Below, piece by piece: positions 20,396 to 31,400 of a stretch of DNA of 34,295 bases (its first letter is position 1; each line of letters opens with the position of its first letter). Origin of the DNA: Chara braunii (Eukaryota; Streptophyta; Charophyceae; Charales; Characeae); assembly GCA_003427395.1 (NCBI GenBank), contig BFEA01000910.1, positions 272,059 to 306,353 on the forward strand, in the 5' to 3' direction. A program made the position numbers and the translations under genes. A model generated the notes under the pieces. The model was not told the DNA's origin, made no database searches, and was given only the letters and a program-made list of their open reading frames with translations.

Positions 20396-21063
20396 TGCTA
20401 GGGTCAACCTTGAGCTGCTCAAGGATGGGACTAAGGTCCGAATCCTTGGCAGTGTGTTCGACCAGATCCTCCTTCAGTTTCCTTCGGAGATCATATGAGC
20501 CCACAAGACAAATCAAAAACTCAGGGTGACGAGACAAAGCATCCGCGACACGATTATAACAGCCTTTCTTGTGTTTCAAGTCAAAATTATAGACATCAAT
20601 GTCATGCAGCCAGCGGGTCAACGTCGGGGAAAGATTAGTTTGCATTTTGATCCACTACAAGGTCTGATGATCTAAGTAGACCTTGAAATGGTGACCCAAG
20701 AGGTAGTGCTTCCAATGTGTGAGCGCCTCTCGCAAGGCATAGAGCTCATGCATGTACATGGAGGTAGCTACCTTGTGGTTGGGCATGCATTTGCTGTAAT
20801 ATTTGAGCGGACGCAGGCCATCGCCACCATCTTGTTGCAACAATGTGCCAATCCCATACTGGCTCTCGTTTGTAGTGACTACGAATGTGAGGGGGATCCG
20901 CAATGCGGAGCACAAAATGACTTACCAGAGCCTCTTTCAAGGCTTGGAATGCAGTCTCGCATTTCTCACACCACGCATAAGTAACATTTTTGCTGATTAC
21001 TCTTGATAGTGGGTGAAAATTGACATAAAATTTGCGCATTAACTTCCGGTAATACGAAGCCAA
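20396..21063 (-). pseudogene. Element 3 RNase H and pre-integrase linker
   Basis: The minus strand reads MASYYRKLMRKFY (connection domain, 21063), TTNESQYGIGTLLQQ (Asn codon 20868-20870 in place of Asp), MHELYALREAL with Glu, VYLDHQTL with Asp, and VADALSRHPEF with the last Asp. Frames change near 20915 and there is a break near 20650. Apart from the first Asp, the metal-binding residues are kept. Confidence 0.85.
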
Positions 21064-21941
21064 ACAAAGAAAAATACGCAGTTCGCGTACGTTTGTCGGT
21101 TGAGGTCATTTTCGTATACCCTCAACCTTGGGTGCCTCCGGCTCAAGGCCGTTTGCAGACAACCGGTGACCAAGATAGATGATGTTGTCCCTTCCAAACT
21201 CATATTTCTCTAAGTTGAGGTGCAGTTGTGCTTCCTTAAGAACCTGTAAAACCTTCTCAATGTGCTTGACGTGCTCTTCCATGGACTTGCTAAAAATTAG
21301 GATGTCGTCAAGGTAAACAACAACAAACCTGTTGAGCTAATGGCGGAGATCCTTGTCCATGAGGCACTGAAAAGTGGTCGGTGCATTCGTAAGACCGAAG
21401 GGCATAACGATGAATTCGTACAGCCCATCACGCGTTCTGAATGCAGTTTATGCTGGTCGTTCGGTACAACTTCAATCTAGTGGTAGCCAGACTTGAGGTC
21501 GATCTTGGAGAACACCTTGCACCCACCTGCCACATCTAGCAGATCATCTATGCGAGGCAAAGGATAAGTATTTTTTTTAGTGATCCGATTTAGGCCACGA
21601 TAGTCGATACACATCCGGAGTTTGCCTCCTTTCTTTGGCACAAACAGGACAGGTGCACCGAACTCAGACTCACTAGGCCTAATCCATCCACGATCAATCA
21701 TATCGTCAATTTGTCTCCTCAACTCCTCCAACTCGCCTTGTCCCATACAGTAGACGTAGCCCTTTGGAGGAACACTTCCTTCTATTATCTCGATCTTGTG
21801 TTTGACCGGACGCTTAGGAACTCCACAAGGTTCAACTAAAACTTCAGGAAAGCGATCTAATAGACGGCGAATGTTTGTTGGGACTTCCGGTGAAGGATCA
21901 TCCTCATCAGGAGAGAGAAAATCAGATTGAGAATTCAGCAA
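21064..21941 (-). pseudogene. Element 3 reverse transcriptase
   Basis: The open part 21477-21941 reads [33 protein letters not shown] and [11 protein letters not shown], then a TAG at 21477-21479. After a frameshift it continues with [18 protein letters not shown], a stop near 21340, and the catalytic VVYLDDILIFSK (YLDD at 21304-21315), then the thumb region (YLGHRLSANGLEPE near 21160). The gene was complete and has decayed by point changes and small indels. Confidence 0.88.
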
Positions 21942-22094
21942 TTACAACTGAATTCGAAGTACTTGAATCAGAAGTAGACTGATTCTTTACAAGAGAAGTA
22001 GATGGAACAAAAGTAGAGATAGTAAAAGTAGAATTACTTTCCGAGGTAGAAAATGCAGCAAAAGTAGAAGGCACATGGAGGTTCTTCACAAGGG

Positions 22095-22658
22095 CTATAT
22101 GCACATGCTCAGCTTCCTTGCGCCTGCACACCGATTTGCAGAATTGTTTGCACTCAAAAGAGTCATTGGGGACTCGCGCGTCTCGTCCAATAGAACGGTA
22201 CGCTCGTTCCTCTTTGCATTACGCACCACGAACTGAGTATCCGCCCATGTGGTCCTTAGACAATGAGCCTTTAACCAGCCCAAGCCAATGACCGCGTCGA
22301 AAGGACACTTGTCCAGGATGTAGAAGTTCAGCTCATGTGTGACAGTGCGATGCTTGCCAAAGGTGACGTGCACACCTCTGATAGCATGTGTTGAGGTGAC
22401 AACCTATTGGTTGCCTACCTGGGTCTAACAAGGGTTCTGCAATTCCACTTGCTTCATTCCCAGACCCACCTTATGAATCTCGTTAGGAGAAAAGAAGTTA
22501 GTCGTTGAACCATTATCAATCAGCATGCGGATGTATCGGCGGTTAATGAGCAGCTTAAAGAAGATCAGTTCCACACTCCCTTGAACACGGCGTTGCTGCT
22601 TGAGGTGCAACCAATGTTCCATGTGAGAATGAAAGTTTTCCTTATAGTCTCCTCCCAA
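22095..22658 (-). pseudogene. Element 3 aspartic protease
   Basis: MLIDNGSTTNFFSP is the active-site block with DNGS in place of D-S/C-G-A (Asp codon 22515-22517). A TAG after LQNPC breaks the frame near 22430. HELNFYILDKCPFDAVIGLGWLKAH (22290-22350) is the C-terminal half of the fold. Both halves and reverse transcriptase are in the same reading frame. About 150 bp (21942-22094) of Ser/Thr-rich linker separates it from reverse transcriptase. Confidence 0.82.
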
Positions 22659-22772
22659 GGCTCAGTGTAAAGTACTTGGACTGCAACAGCCTTGGATTCA
22701 GCATCAGTCCGGGCTTCAAGAGCAGGTTGTTGATCAGATTCAGGTTCCTTGGAGGGGCCTGCAGCTGACTGT

Positions 22773-24348
22773 TCAGCTTCCCTTGTTGTAGAGAGTGCTG
22801 ATAACTCTTCTACGCACTTTGCCTGTTTCCCTGCAGACGATAACATTTCTGCACAGTGTGCCCAGATTTTTGACAATGCAAGCACACGCGCAATTTGGAT
22901 CTTCTCTCCCATTCCTTTTGACTAATGCGGAGGGTTTCCCAAGGCTTGGTGGAAGCATCCTCCAGTTTCTCAGGGATCTTTGCATTCTTGGGTAGGTGTG
23001 CTATAGTTCCCCCGAACCACAGTTAGGCCCCTTGCTTGAAGCAGTCCTTTTGAAGGCATTACATTTTTCTTCTTCATTAATGTCAGACTCAAGGGTTGGT
23101 GTAGAATAGCCCCTATCGGAGTCCGACTCTAGATCGTCATCTAGAGACAGATCATCCGCGTAGGACTGATCCTCAGCCACCCGATGTTCATGCAGGGCAA
23201 GCTGGTCGCTGCTTTCGTATCGCTTGTGTCGTAAGGTTTTACCTACAGCTGGTGTCTTCGCACTCCTGGCGAGGTCATTGGCTTCTAGGTTGACTATATC
23301 CGTTATTAGCTCACGCCAGGTCGTATGGTCCTTGAGTCCTAGTCGGGAGACAGTCTTCAGGGGCCACTCCCATTACTACATCCATGCAAGACACGTCAGT
23401 CCATCCTAGGTTTGGAGTGGTGAACAGACCAGTCAAGTGCTGCTCCAAAACCTGCATGGAAGTCCTCCACTTTTGACCCTTGAGGGCCTCAAGTTCTTGC
23501 CTTGCCTTGAGCGCAGCGTGCTTATCTTGATATTGCGCGATGAGGAGGTCGTCAAGAGTACGTATAGGAGTTAATTTCAGCCACTCAGTCAGGTCAATCC
23601 TCTCATAACCTGCAGTAACAACTTGGACTTCCATGAAACTCCGTACGGCGGGTTCTATATTTGTGCCCATGATCATGCTTCGGTCTTCCTGCGGTGTTCG
23701 CATGATCTCGAAGTATGAGAGCATGGCGCTGATCCAAGAGGTGATGTACCCCTTCCCGTCGTACTTGGATGGCAGTGTGGCCGCCCTCTTGTCCACCATG
23801 GGACCACCATATTGTACGCCAGTAAGAACTGCGGCGTTTTGGGTTGATGTTCCTGCATTTGGGATTGGGACCAGTGCAGAACTGTTGGCACTGCCGCTTG
23901 AGAAGTTGGCACCGGTTCCTGCGCTCGTCACAGTTTCACCTGCTCTCTGCATGAGGACTGTGTTAGGGTGAGAGACTGGGACTGCAGCAGGACGAGGATT
24001 AGGAGGACGAGGGGCAGCCAGTTGGGCTTGTTTCAAGCTGACGATCTCCGCCTGCAGCTCTTGGTTCCGATGCTCTAGAGCTGTCACACGAGACACAAGG
24101 TCTTCCACGGTCCGCGGTTGAACCAACGTTGCTACAGCAGCAACTAGCTTCTCTCTGAACCGACCATCACTAGATTCCAGAACCTCGAGGAGGGCCACTT
24201 GTGTAGCAATACTTGTGGCTTTCGCTGCTGCCTCTACCTCCCTCTCTTTGTGTATTGCGTCCTCATAAAGTTTATGAAACAACGGTTTTTCACTCTCGGC
24301 CGCTGCGTCCAGCATGACCTTCCATTGTGCGGATGAGATGTCTGCCAT
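22773..24348 (-). pseudogene. gag: Element 3 gag with intact zinc knuckle but broken frame
   Basis: I place the start at the minus-strand ATG 24346-24348 (MADISSAQWKVML), not at the upstream edge of the open frame (24435). The open part runs to 23311: an N-terminal helical region, a coiled coil (VTALEHRNQELQAEIVSLKQ near 24060), a Pro/Ala/Thr-rich linker, and the Gag core from SKYDGKGYITSWISAML to NLGWTDVSCMDVVMGV. After a stop at 23311 the frame is broken for about 400 bp. A perfect CX2CX4HX4C knuckle (CLHCQKSGHTVQKC) lies at 22843-22884 in the same frame as the ATG. Confidence 0.85.
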
Positions 24349-25811
24349 GCTGGAGGATGGGGTATTAGTAAATCTCTCAAGAGGGGTTCGGTGTTTGCTC
24401 ACGTTTGGACAAACACTCCTCTTACCCCTCCTCACACTCTAAAAAGAATTACCTTCTCTCTCCCTTCTCTCTCTTTCCGCTTTCTGCGCGCGTGTCTCAA
24501 TACGGGACATAGATAGTTCAAATTAAAAAAAAAAACAGTAAATCACAAAGAGCGGAAGCTAGAACTCCTAGCCAAAGCGGCAATTCATTTGGACTTAGAG
24601 AATGGCATTCACGCAGCAGAATAAAAATAAATAAATAAATAAATAAAAACAAATGAAAGAAAGGACTGACTTAACGAACGGACCCGATCAGATTAGTTGG
24701 AGATCCCCTCTTGTCTAACCTGACAAGGAACATGTATCACGAACAAGTCATCCGAAGAAAGCTAACTGCAACAATGGAGATTTCGAGGGGTGCAGACGGT
24801 AGCCGAGCCAGATGCAGGGCAGTATGTGAGAACATGCAGTAAGATCAGTCAAGATCCCCTTGAAAGGAATGTCCTTACTAACCGTGTGGTCCCCCAGATT
24901 CAGCACGACAAAGAGATGTGTTGACGGCAACAGATTTGGGTCCTAAAGGTCCTGTCACATTGGGCCTGGTCCCACTGAGTCCCGAAGGGTCCCAAGTAGG
25001 TCGTGGACCAGCCTCTACTGTACTGAAAAGGAAAGGACAACTTTCAGCAAGAACCTACCCCTACAGCCGTTCATAAGTGAAAAGACAATGCACTGTAGAA
25101 AGATATGTCATTGAGACCAAGATACATCATCCATCCATCCATCAGGTGAGAAAGCAATCCACATGCTCACACACACAACCAAGACCGCAAAGAAGAGGAA
25201 GAGAGCCCAGCACACCCCAACAGGCCATAAAGCACCAAGCAACCTCCCACGGGCATACCCAGGTCACACGACACTTACCTGTGAGGCCCGGCCTCCAAAG
25301 ATCGATAACGACTCAGCCCCCTCTCTCATAGGTCCTCCTGACCCCTAGCTACCACTACATGAAGTGTCCTAGGATGACTAAAAGGGCCTCCCTACACCCC
25401 TGTTACAATGTCGGATCCATCGTCCATGTTTGAAGACCAAAGTAGCAACTTGCAGCTCTTCTATGCAGATATGGCAGCCACCGATCAAGTCTCCCTCTTG
25501 AGGGGAAGCCCAAAAGTCACTCAATGTCTTCTTGTAGTTCAGATTCCAGGTGCGAGTACCTCTCACTCTCTACTCCCTCTCACTTACTCCAATCAGCCTC
25601 CTTTGTGTCTCGCCACCCCATTCAATTACACAAGCAACCTGGTCAGGTCTGATGTCGACCCTACATGACCTAACCAGGTGGGGGCAGCATCCACGTACCT
25701 CACTGCCCCTCTTAACCCTAACTTCCAACCCTAATCCGAGACTAGGTTAGCCCCAACCGAATTTGAAATTAGGTTTAGGGTTACTAACACCTCTCGCCAG
25801 CAAGTAAGTCC
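24349..25811 (-). other. Element 3 leader between primer site and gag
   Basis: Nearly 1.5 kb without a recognisable gene. It contains a (AAAT)n stretch (24624-24648), a short A run (24525-24535), and CACAGGTAAGT on the minus strand (25273-25283), a good match to a 5' splice site. Small frames (25077-25331, 25408-25668) look random. Confidence 0.65.
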
Positions 25812-25824
25812 GCTCCAATACCAA
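25812..25824 (-). other. Element 3 primer binding site (initiator tRNA-Met, two mismatches)
   Basis: The minus strand reads TTGGTATTGGAGC, matching TGGTATCAGAGC at 10 of 12 positions, directly next to the LTR end. Its place and direction prove that copy C is the 5' LTR of a minus-strand element. Confidence 0.85.
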
Positions 25825-25825
25825 T

Positions 25826-26745
25826 TGTTACGATCTTGGTCATTCCCAAATTGCGAATTCACAATGAAAGACCATGCCACCCGATTGCCAAAGAAATGAA
25901 ACCACTTGCAGAGAGATAGAGACCAAAGAAAAGAAGAAGAAGAAGAAGAAGAAGAAGAAGAAGATGTACACCAGCAAGACCAATGACGAATCCCCCTTCT
26001 CTCTCCACCTTCTTCCTCCTCCTTCACTTCGCCAATCTTATTCTTCTTCCACTAATAATAATAGCAACGAGTGGCTGAACCAAAATCAATATCCGAAGTT
26101 CCCTCTTACTGCTGACACAACACCCGGTCCACCATAGCTATGGCTTCCCCCTTTCTTCCACCTCTCACATGCCTAGGCTATGGCGGACTACGCAAAGCAG
26201 CTATGTCGCTGCACTCCTGTCCAAAGGACAACCCAAAGCAGCTATGTCGCTGCTGACTAAGCCGTGATGCCTGACTTTGCCTCGAGCTTCCTTGGTGTGG
26301 CACTACCCCAACTGGGGCCTTCCAGATGCAACGCCCAACAAGGTGATGAAGATGGTGTCCACCATAGCCAGGTAGGTACCTCGCCACTCTCCTCCTTCGC
26401 CCCCTTCTTTCTCCTTCTCAAGCTTGGCTGCTCGCCGTAGCCAGGCTGAGCGCCCAGCTGCTCTTCTCCTCCAAGCAGTGCTGCACAAGTCCATCGCTTG
26501 GCTCCAGCAGCATGTCGCCAATCCTTGCATACCGCAAATGAGAAGGAGGTGCTTGCTCCTCCCGAAGATATAGCGGCCTACTAGCCTCTTGGGCGGTGAC
26601 TTCCTAGGCCGAGCGGCCTCCCAGCAACCGGTACCTCCTCCCTTTCAGAGCAAGACATCATTGCAGGCTCCGCTATCGTCCGGACAGGCCCTAGACTCAG
26701 GCTACTTGAGTGTTTTTCCCCGCTGCTCTAAGTGTCGCGGGCCTA
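25826..26745 (-). repeat. LTR copy C: 5' LTR of element 3, truncated
   Basis: It matches copy B from TGTTACGATC at 25826 up to GCGGGCCTAC at 26745, where element 4 begins. About 320 bp of the LTR start (up to 18271 in copy B) is missing from the window and should lie beyond element 4. A further stretch of about 135 bp, present in copy B between two GCTACTTG repeats (about 17801 and 17936), is absent. The (GAA)n tract is longer than in copy B (25927-25964). Confidence 0.88.
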
Positions 26746-27912
26746 CTGTTGCATACTTGTGAGTACTTCAACAAGTATGGGCAGAACCAAGAGATCAACC
26801 AATATAGGATGAGCATGTATGCAGCGGAAGTCTGATAAATGGACTGACTCACATAGACTGACTCACACAAATATCACTCCACACACAAACAATCATGAGA
26901 TGGTGGGGTCGAGCCAATCACAGACGATGCTCAGACCCCGTACACACATACATAGATGAAAGGTGGGAGGAGAGACGAAGGAGGTGGGAGATGTAGGCAG
27001 CGCCAGATGCCATCGAGATAGAATCCAGTAGGTCACCGATATGGTAGTCCAAAATGTCATCGAACAAGATCAAAATGTCGTGGACAATAAGTCACCAATG
27101 TCGGAGGTACAGAGTCCTAATGTAACCCGTGTCCAATCTGTGATGCCGCCGAGTATCAACCCCAACAATCTCCAAGTCTCGACTCCGGTAAGTATCACAG
27201 CCTCCTACCACCGAAATCCAACACTGATCTCTGTCCAACTAGTATCAAGTCCCCAATCTGAAGAAGAAGTAGTCTGAAGAAGAAGAAGAAGTCTGAAGAA
27301 GAAGAAGAAGAAGAAGAAGAAGAAGAAGAAGAGAACAGCGGAGGAGAGAGGTGAGGAGGAGAGGAGCCAGGGACGGTGGAGGGAGGAGACGACCTCACCC
27401 CCGAGTACCTGGTTTACCGCAACTGCCTGAAGCCGAAGTCGGCTATGGCTGCTCGCTGTCTGGCTCCTCGCTCGCTGCTGCTGCTGCGCTAGTTGCGCTG
27501 CTGCTGCTCCTCTATGTTGCTGCTCCTCTATGCTGCGCTAAGAATAGCGTTGGCGCTCCTGATGTAGAACCGAAACGAACTGGCGCTCTCTCAGCGTCCA
27601 GTTGCTCGATGCCTCACAATGAGGCTGGACCGATCTTTAGTACCGGTGGAAACGAGGCCGGCCTCAATGCTGCGAGGCCTGGCCATAACCTGAACTGTCG
27701 AGATCGTCGGTTCAGATCAGACCGACAGGCAGCAGCCTCAAGAGCGCCGCCAGGCCCAAACGGTAATGTCGTTTGGGCCTGCCCGTCGGGTCTGGTCCAA
27801 AATGCGGCCTTTCGGCCTGCTGTACCCCCAAGTGTGGGCCTTTAGGCCCTACTGTGTCCCCTTGGACCTAAGTCGGGTCCGGCAGGACCCGTGTGGTGTC
27901 GAAGATGTAACA
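26746..27912 (-). repeat. Element 4 3' LTR
   Basis: The minus strand begins TGTTACATCTTCG at 27912 and ends TATGCAACA at 26746, with terminal TGTTRCA inverted repeats. It follows a polypurine tract. It contains a long interrupted (GAA)n tract (27259-27332) and GC-rich sequence with many short inverted repeats (27560-27900). The second LTR is not in the window. The frame at 27351-27845 (plus, 164 aa) is composed of repeats and unlikely to be a gene. Confidence 0.82.
27259..27332. repeat. (GAA)n tract in element 4 LTR
   Basis: Blocks of GAA of growing length are separated by GTAGTCT and GTCT, with the longest block at 27296-27332. Confidence 0.95.
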
Positions 27913-27931
27913 CACTCCCCCTCTTAAAAGA
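27913..27931 (-). other. Element 4 polypurine tract
   Basis: The minus strand reads TCTTTTAAGAGGGGGAGTG directly before the LTR. It aligns with the tract of element 3 and includes a short palindrome (27922-27931). Confidence 0.78.
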
Positions 27932-27936
27932 CCGAG

Positions 27937-28160
27937 CTACCTGCGAGGGCGGAGTTGTCTGTCCGATACCGAGGTGGGTCGAGCGGGACGAGCTACTTCC
28001 TTGGCAAGGCGTCGCTTCTCATAGTCGGCGAAGATAAGGGGTGCAGAAGTCTGCAAGTCTGCACTAGAGATCCACCGAGTGTCGTCAGGCACATTGCTTG
28101 AATGTGACTTTGAACTGCATTGGCTTGTTGCCATACTTGCGGTGCGTGATGACTCAGTCG
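27937..28160 (-). pseudogene. Element 4 chromodomain, stop and frameshift
   Basis: The minus strand reads VD, a stop (TGA), VITHRKYGNKPMQFKVTFKQ, then, after a frame change near 28085, DDTRWISSADLQ and LIFADYEKRRLAKE. The pattern matches the chromodomain of element 1. The frame closes at 27937. Confidence 0.8.
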
Positions 28161-28411
28161 ACTTCCTGATGTTTGTCCATAGAAGGCAGATCCTGTGATC
28201 GTCGGCCGGGAAACTCGTCAGCGGAAGGTGGCGTGTAGATGGCCAACTTCGACGCGTGGAAAACCCGGTGCACTGGAAGGTGCGGTGGAATGTTGACCAC
28301 AAAGGAAGGACATGCGGGGTCATCTCCAACGGCAGAAGTAACTTCCCATGGTCCGAACCATTTCGGAAGGAGTTTGCGCGAGCGCAAATTCATCGGAGAG
28401 GACCCAAACAA
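28161..28411 (-). pseudogene. Element 4 integrase C-terminal block, shifted frame
   Basis: RKLLPKWFGPWEV and HLPVHRVFHASKLAIY are in a different frame from the rest of pol, so a frameshift lies near 28380, after WVLSDEFALA. Confidence 0.83.
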
Positions 28412-31400
28412 GGTCTCCCTCGCGGAAAGGACATGGAAGTCGACGTCGGTTAGCTTGCTGCTGCATGCGGATTTGAGCCTTTTGCATATTCGCGCGGGCT
28501 TTGATCAGCAAGTCCCGGTACTTCCGAATGGAAGCAGGAGAGCAAGGGACGTCTATGTCGGCAGCCTGTGGCAAAAGGAGATCAGCGAAGATCCGTGTTT
28601 TCTCTCCACCATGATGTAACTCGAATTGTGTGACACAGATCGTCGGGTGCACCGAAGTGTTATAGGCGAACTCAATGTGGGAAAGCCGGTCAACCCAATC
28701 TTTCTGGTCGGGACGGATGAGCGTACGCAACATCATCTGAGCAGTCTGGTGTGCTCGCTCTGTCTGGCCATCCGTCTGAGGGTGTCGAGCCGAGCTCGGC
28801 TTCATTGTCGTACCGGACTCAGCCATAAGGGAAGTCCAAAAGGTCGACATGAAGCAAGTATCTTGGTCGCTCACTATGTCTTCCGGAACATCCTGGTTGG
28901 TAATCCAACCGGTGTGCAAGACTCGTGCGAGCTCAGGTGCTGCAACATGATAATTGCAAGGAAGGAAGCGAGCATACTTGCTCAAATGGTCAACGACCGT
29001 GAGAATACCGTCATGGCCGAGGCNATCGCGGGGGAACGGGCCTGTCACGTCCATAGCAATGGAGAGGCGCGGTGCCCGAGGAATCGGCAACGGTTTTAGT
29101 TCGCCGAAGGGGACTCGAGATCGACCCTTGTTATGGTGGCAAACTGCACATGACTCAATGTACCTCGTGACGTCATGAAGGACGCCGGGCCAGTGAAAAC
29201 GTTGGCCGAGGCGTGCTAATGTGCGGTTTACGCCAAGGTGTGCCGAAAGTCGTGCGTCGTGGAATTCGCCGAGAAGACGAGTCCGTAAGATGCGATCTTG
29301 GGGCACAACTAACAAGTCCTTTCCTCTCGTGTGAAGGAGAAGGAACCCGTCGGAAATCCGATAATCGCTAGCCGGTGGGTGATCCGATGAAAGCTCCGCG
29401 TAAAGCGTAGAGTAAGTCGGATCGGACTTGTAGCCTTTGACGAAGTGCGGCTGCAGATCGTCATCGAGGTCGAATGTCGTGGTCACAATGACACAAAAAT
29501 CGGGCCGTCGTGAGAGGGCGTCCGCAGCTTGATTGGCGGGACCGGGAATGTGGCACGGGTCAAAGTCGACCTGGTCGATGTAATACATCCATCGACCGAT
29601 CGTGCTAGTGACCATATCCTGCGTTTTATAGAAGGTCAACGGATTGTTGTCCGTATTCCATTTAAAACACTGACGACCGAGAAGAAAGTGGCGCCACCGT
29701 TTGAGAACGGTGACGAATGTGAGTAGCTCTTTCTTCCTAGCGTCGTCGAGAGTGTTGACGAGAGACACCTTTTGGGAGAAATACTCGACCGGATGCCAAC
29801 CGTCCTCGTGACACTGTTCCAACACCGCACCAATACCGTATCCCGAAGCGTTCGTAGTCACTTGGGTGGGAAGGGTGGGGTCGTATATACGGAGGGCAGG
29901 TGCGGCTTGCATCGCTGCCTTCAACGTAGTGAACGCGCCACGGGCTGCATCGTCGAACTCGAAGGGCACCTTTGGGGACTGAAGTCTCGACAAAGGAGCG
30001 GCCACTTTCGAGTATGACTCGACGAATCGCTGATAATAGCCAGCCAAACCCATGAAAGAGCGTACGTCCGTCGTGCAACGGGGTTCCGGCCAATCCGCGA
30101 TGGTTTGGATCTTGTCCGCTAAGGGACGAATGCCTTTAGGCGTGGCATAGTGACCCAATTACTCAAGCTCCTGCTTGGCGAACTCACACTTGTCGAGGTT
30201 CGCTTTGTACTTGGCTAGTCGCAAACGATCCAAAACAGCGCGAAGATGTACGATGTGCTTGTCCAACGTCCTACTATAAACCAAGATGTCATCGAGGTAG
30301 ATGAGGACGCTGCGATTGAGCAAGTCGCGAAACTCAGTCATCATAGCTGCTTGGAAAGTCGCGGGGGCATTGGTGAGGCCAAATGGCATGACAACCCACT
30401 CAAAGTGCCCGTACCACGTCTTGAACGCGGTTTTGTACCGATCTTGAGGCTGGACTTCAATCTGGTGGTAACCCGACTTCAAGTCCAACTTTGAGAAGTA
30501 CGTTGCGCCGCCTAACCGCTCAAGGAGATCATCAATCCGAGGGAGAGGGCCGGCGTTCTTTACGGTTTGTGCGTTAAGTTTTCTATAATCAATGCATAAC
30601 CGTAGATCTTTGTTCTTCTTTCGGACGAAGAGAACAGGGGCACCGTAAGGCGAACAACTAGGGCGAATCCAGCCCTTGTCAAGGAGGTCGTTGAGTTGTG
30701 CGCGAAGCACCTCGAGTTCCTCTTCGCTCATGCGGTAAATGCATCCACGTGGAGGGACAACGCCAGTCTCGAGGGTGATCCCGTGACGTATGCGCCGGTC
30801 CGGAACCGTTCCGGTGGGAGCCTCGAAGACGTCTCCATACTCGTCCAAGAGGTGAGAGATGCGTGGGTCCGGCGGTGACGCGGCTGGTCCGTCCGGCGAG
30901 GGGAGAGCATGCAAGAATACAAGGCCCATCTCCTCGACGTCATTCCTAGCTATGGCGTCGCGAATTCTCGCAACGGAAACCACGTGACAAGCAATCGAAG
31001 TATGAGGGGTCGCGACCGTACATGGGACTAACACTCCGTTCCGATCACGGATGTGAANACGGATGTGAACGGTCCGGTCATGAAAGTTCACCGGATGATC
31101 GGCGCTACGCAACCAAGACATGCCTAGAATCATGTTGAACTTGGTGTCGAGGACGTCAAAAGACACCGGCTCGCACGCAAGTGGCGCAAAGTATACCGGA
31201 ATGTCGTCGACGCATCGGTCAATTGACTTTTGCGTGCGGCCGTCCGCGAGTGTAACTTGCGTAGGTTGCGTCTTCCTTCGAACGCGCGGGCCAAGGCCTG
31301 CGCGGGCCATAAAGGCTTGGCTCATAAAGTTGTGAGACGCTCCGCAATCAATCAAGGCACTACAGGTTGCCTTTCCGATTTGAATGCGGATGTAGAGCAC

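Larger units (their letters stand above)
16887..26745 (-). mobile_element. Element 3: chromovirus, minus strand, both LTRs present
   Basis: Two LTRs of one family (copy B 16887-18271 as 3' LTR, copy C 25826-26745 as truncated 5' LTR) flank, on the minus strand, a primer site, a leader of about 1.46 kb, gag, protease, reverse transcriptase, RNase H, integrase, chromodomain and a polypurine tract. It was inserted in the 5' LTR of element 2 and was later broken by element 4 at 26746. All coding regions carry stops or frameshifts. A U6 snRNA copy sits in integrase and an assembly gap lies at 19052-19077. Confidence 0.9.

Noticed and set aside
24349-24435. N-terminal extension of element 3 Gag upstream of MADISS
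   Set aside because: The 29 extra residues begin at the edge of the open frame, not at a good start, and do not look like a Gag N terminus.
27351-27845. 164-aa plus-strand open frame in element 4 LTR
   Set aside because: Antisense to the LTR, made of CTG/GCC-rich repeats, no recognisable domain.
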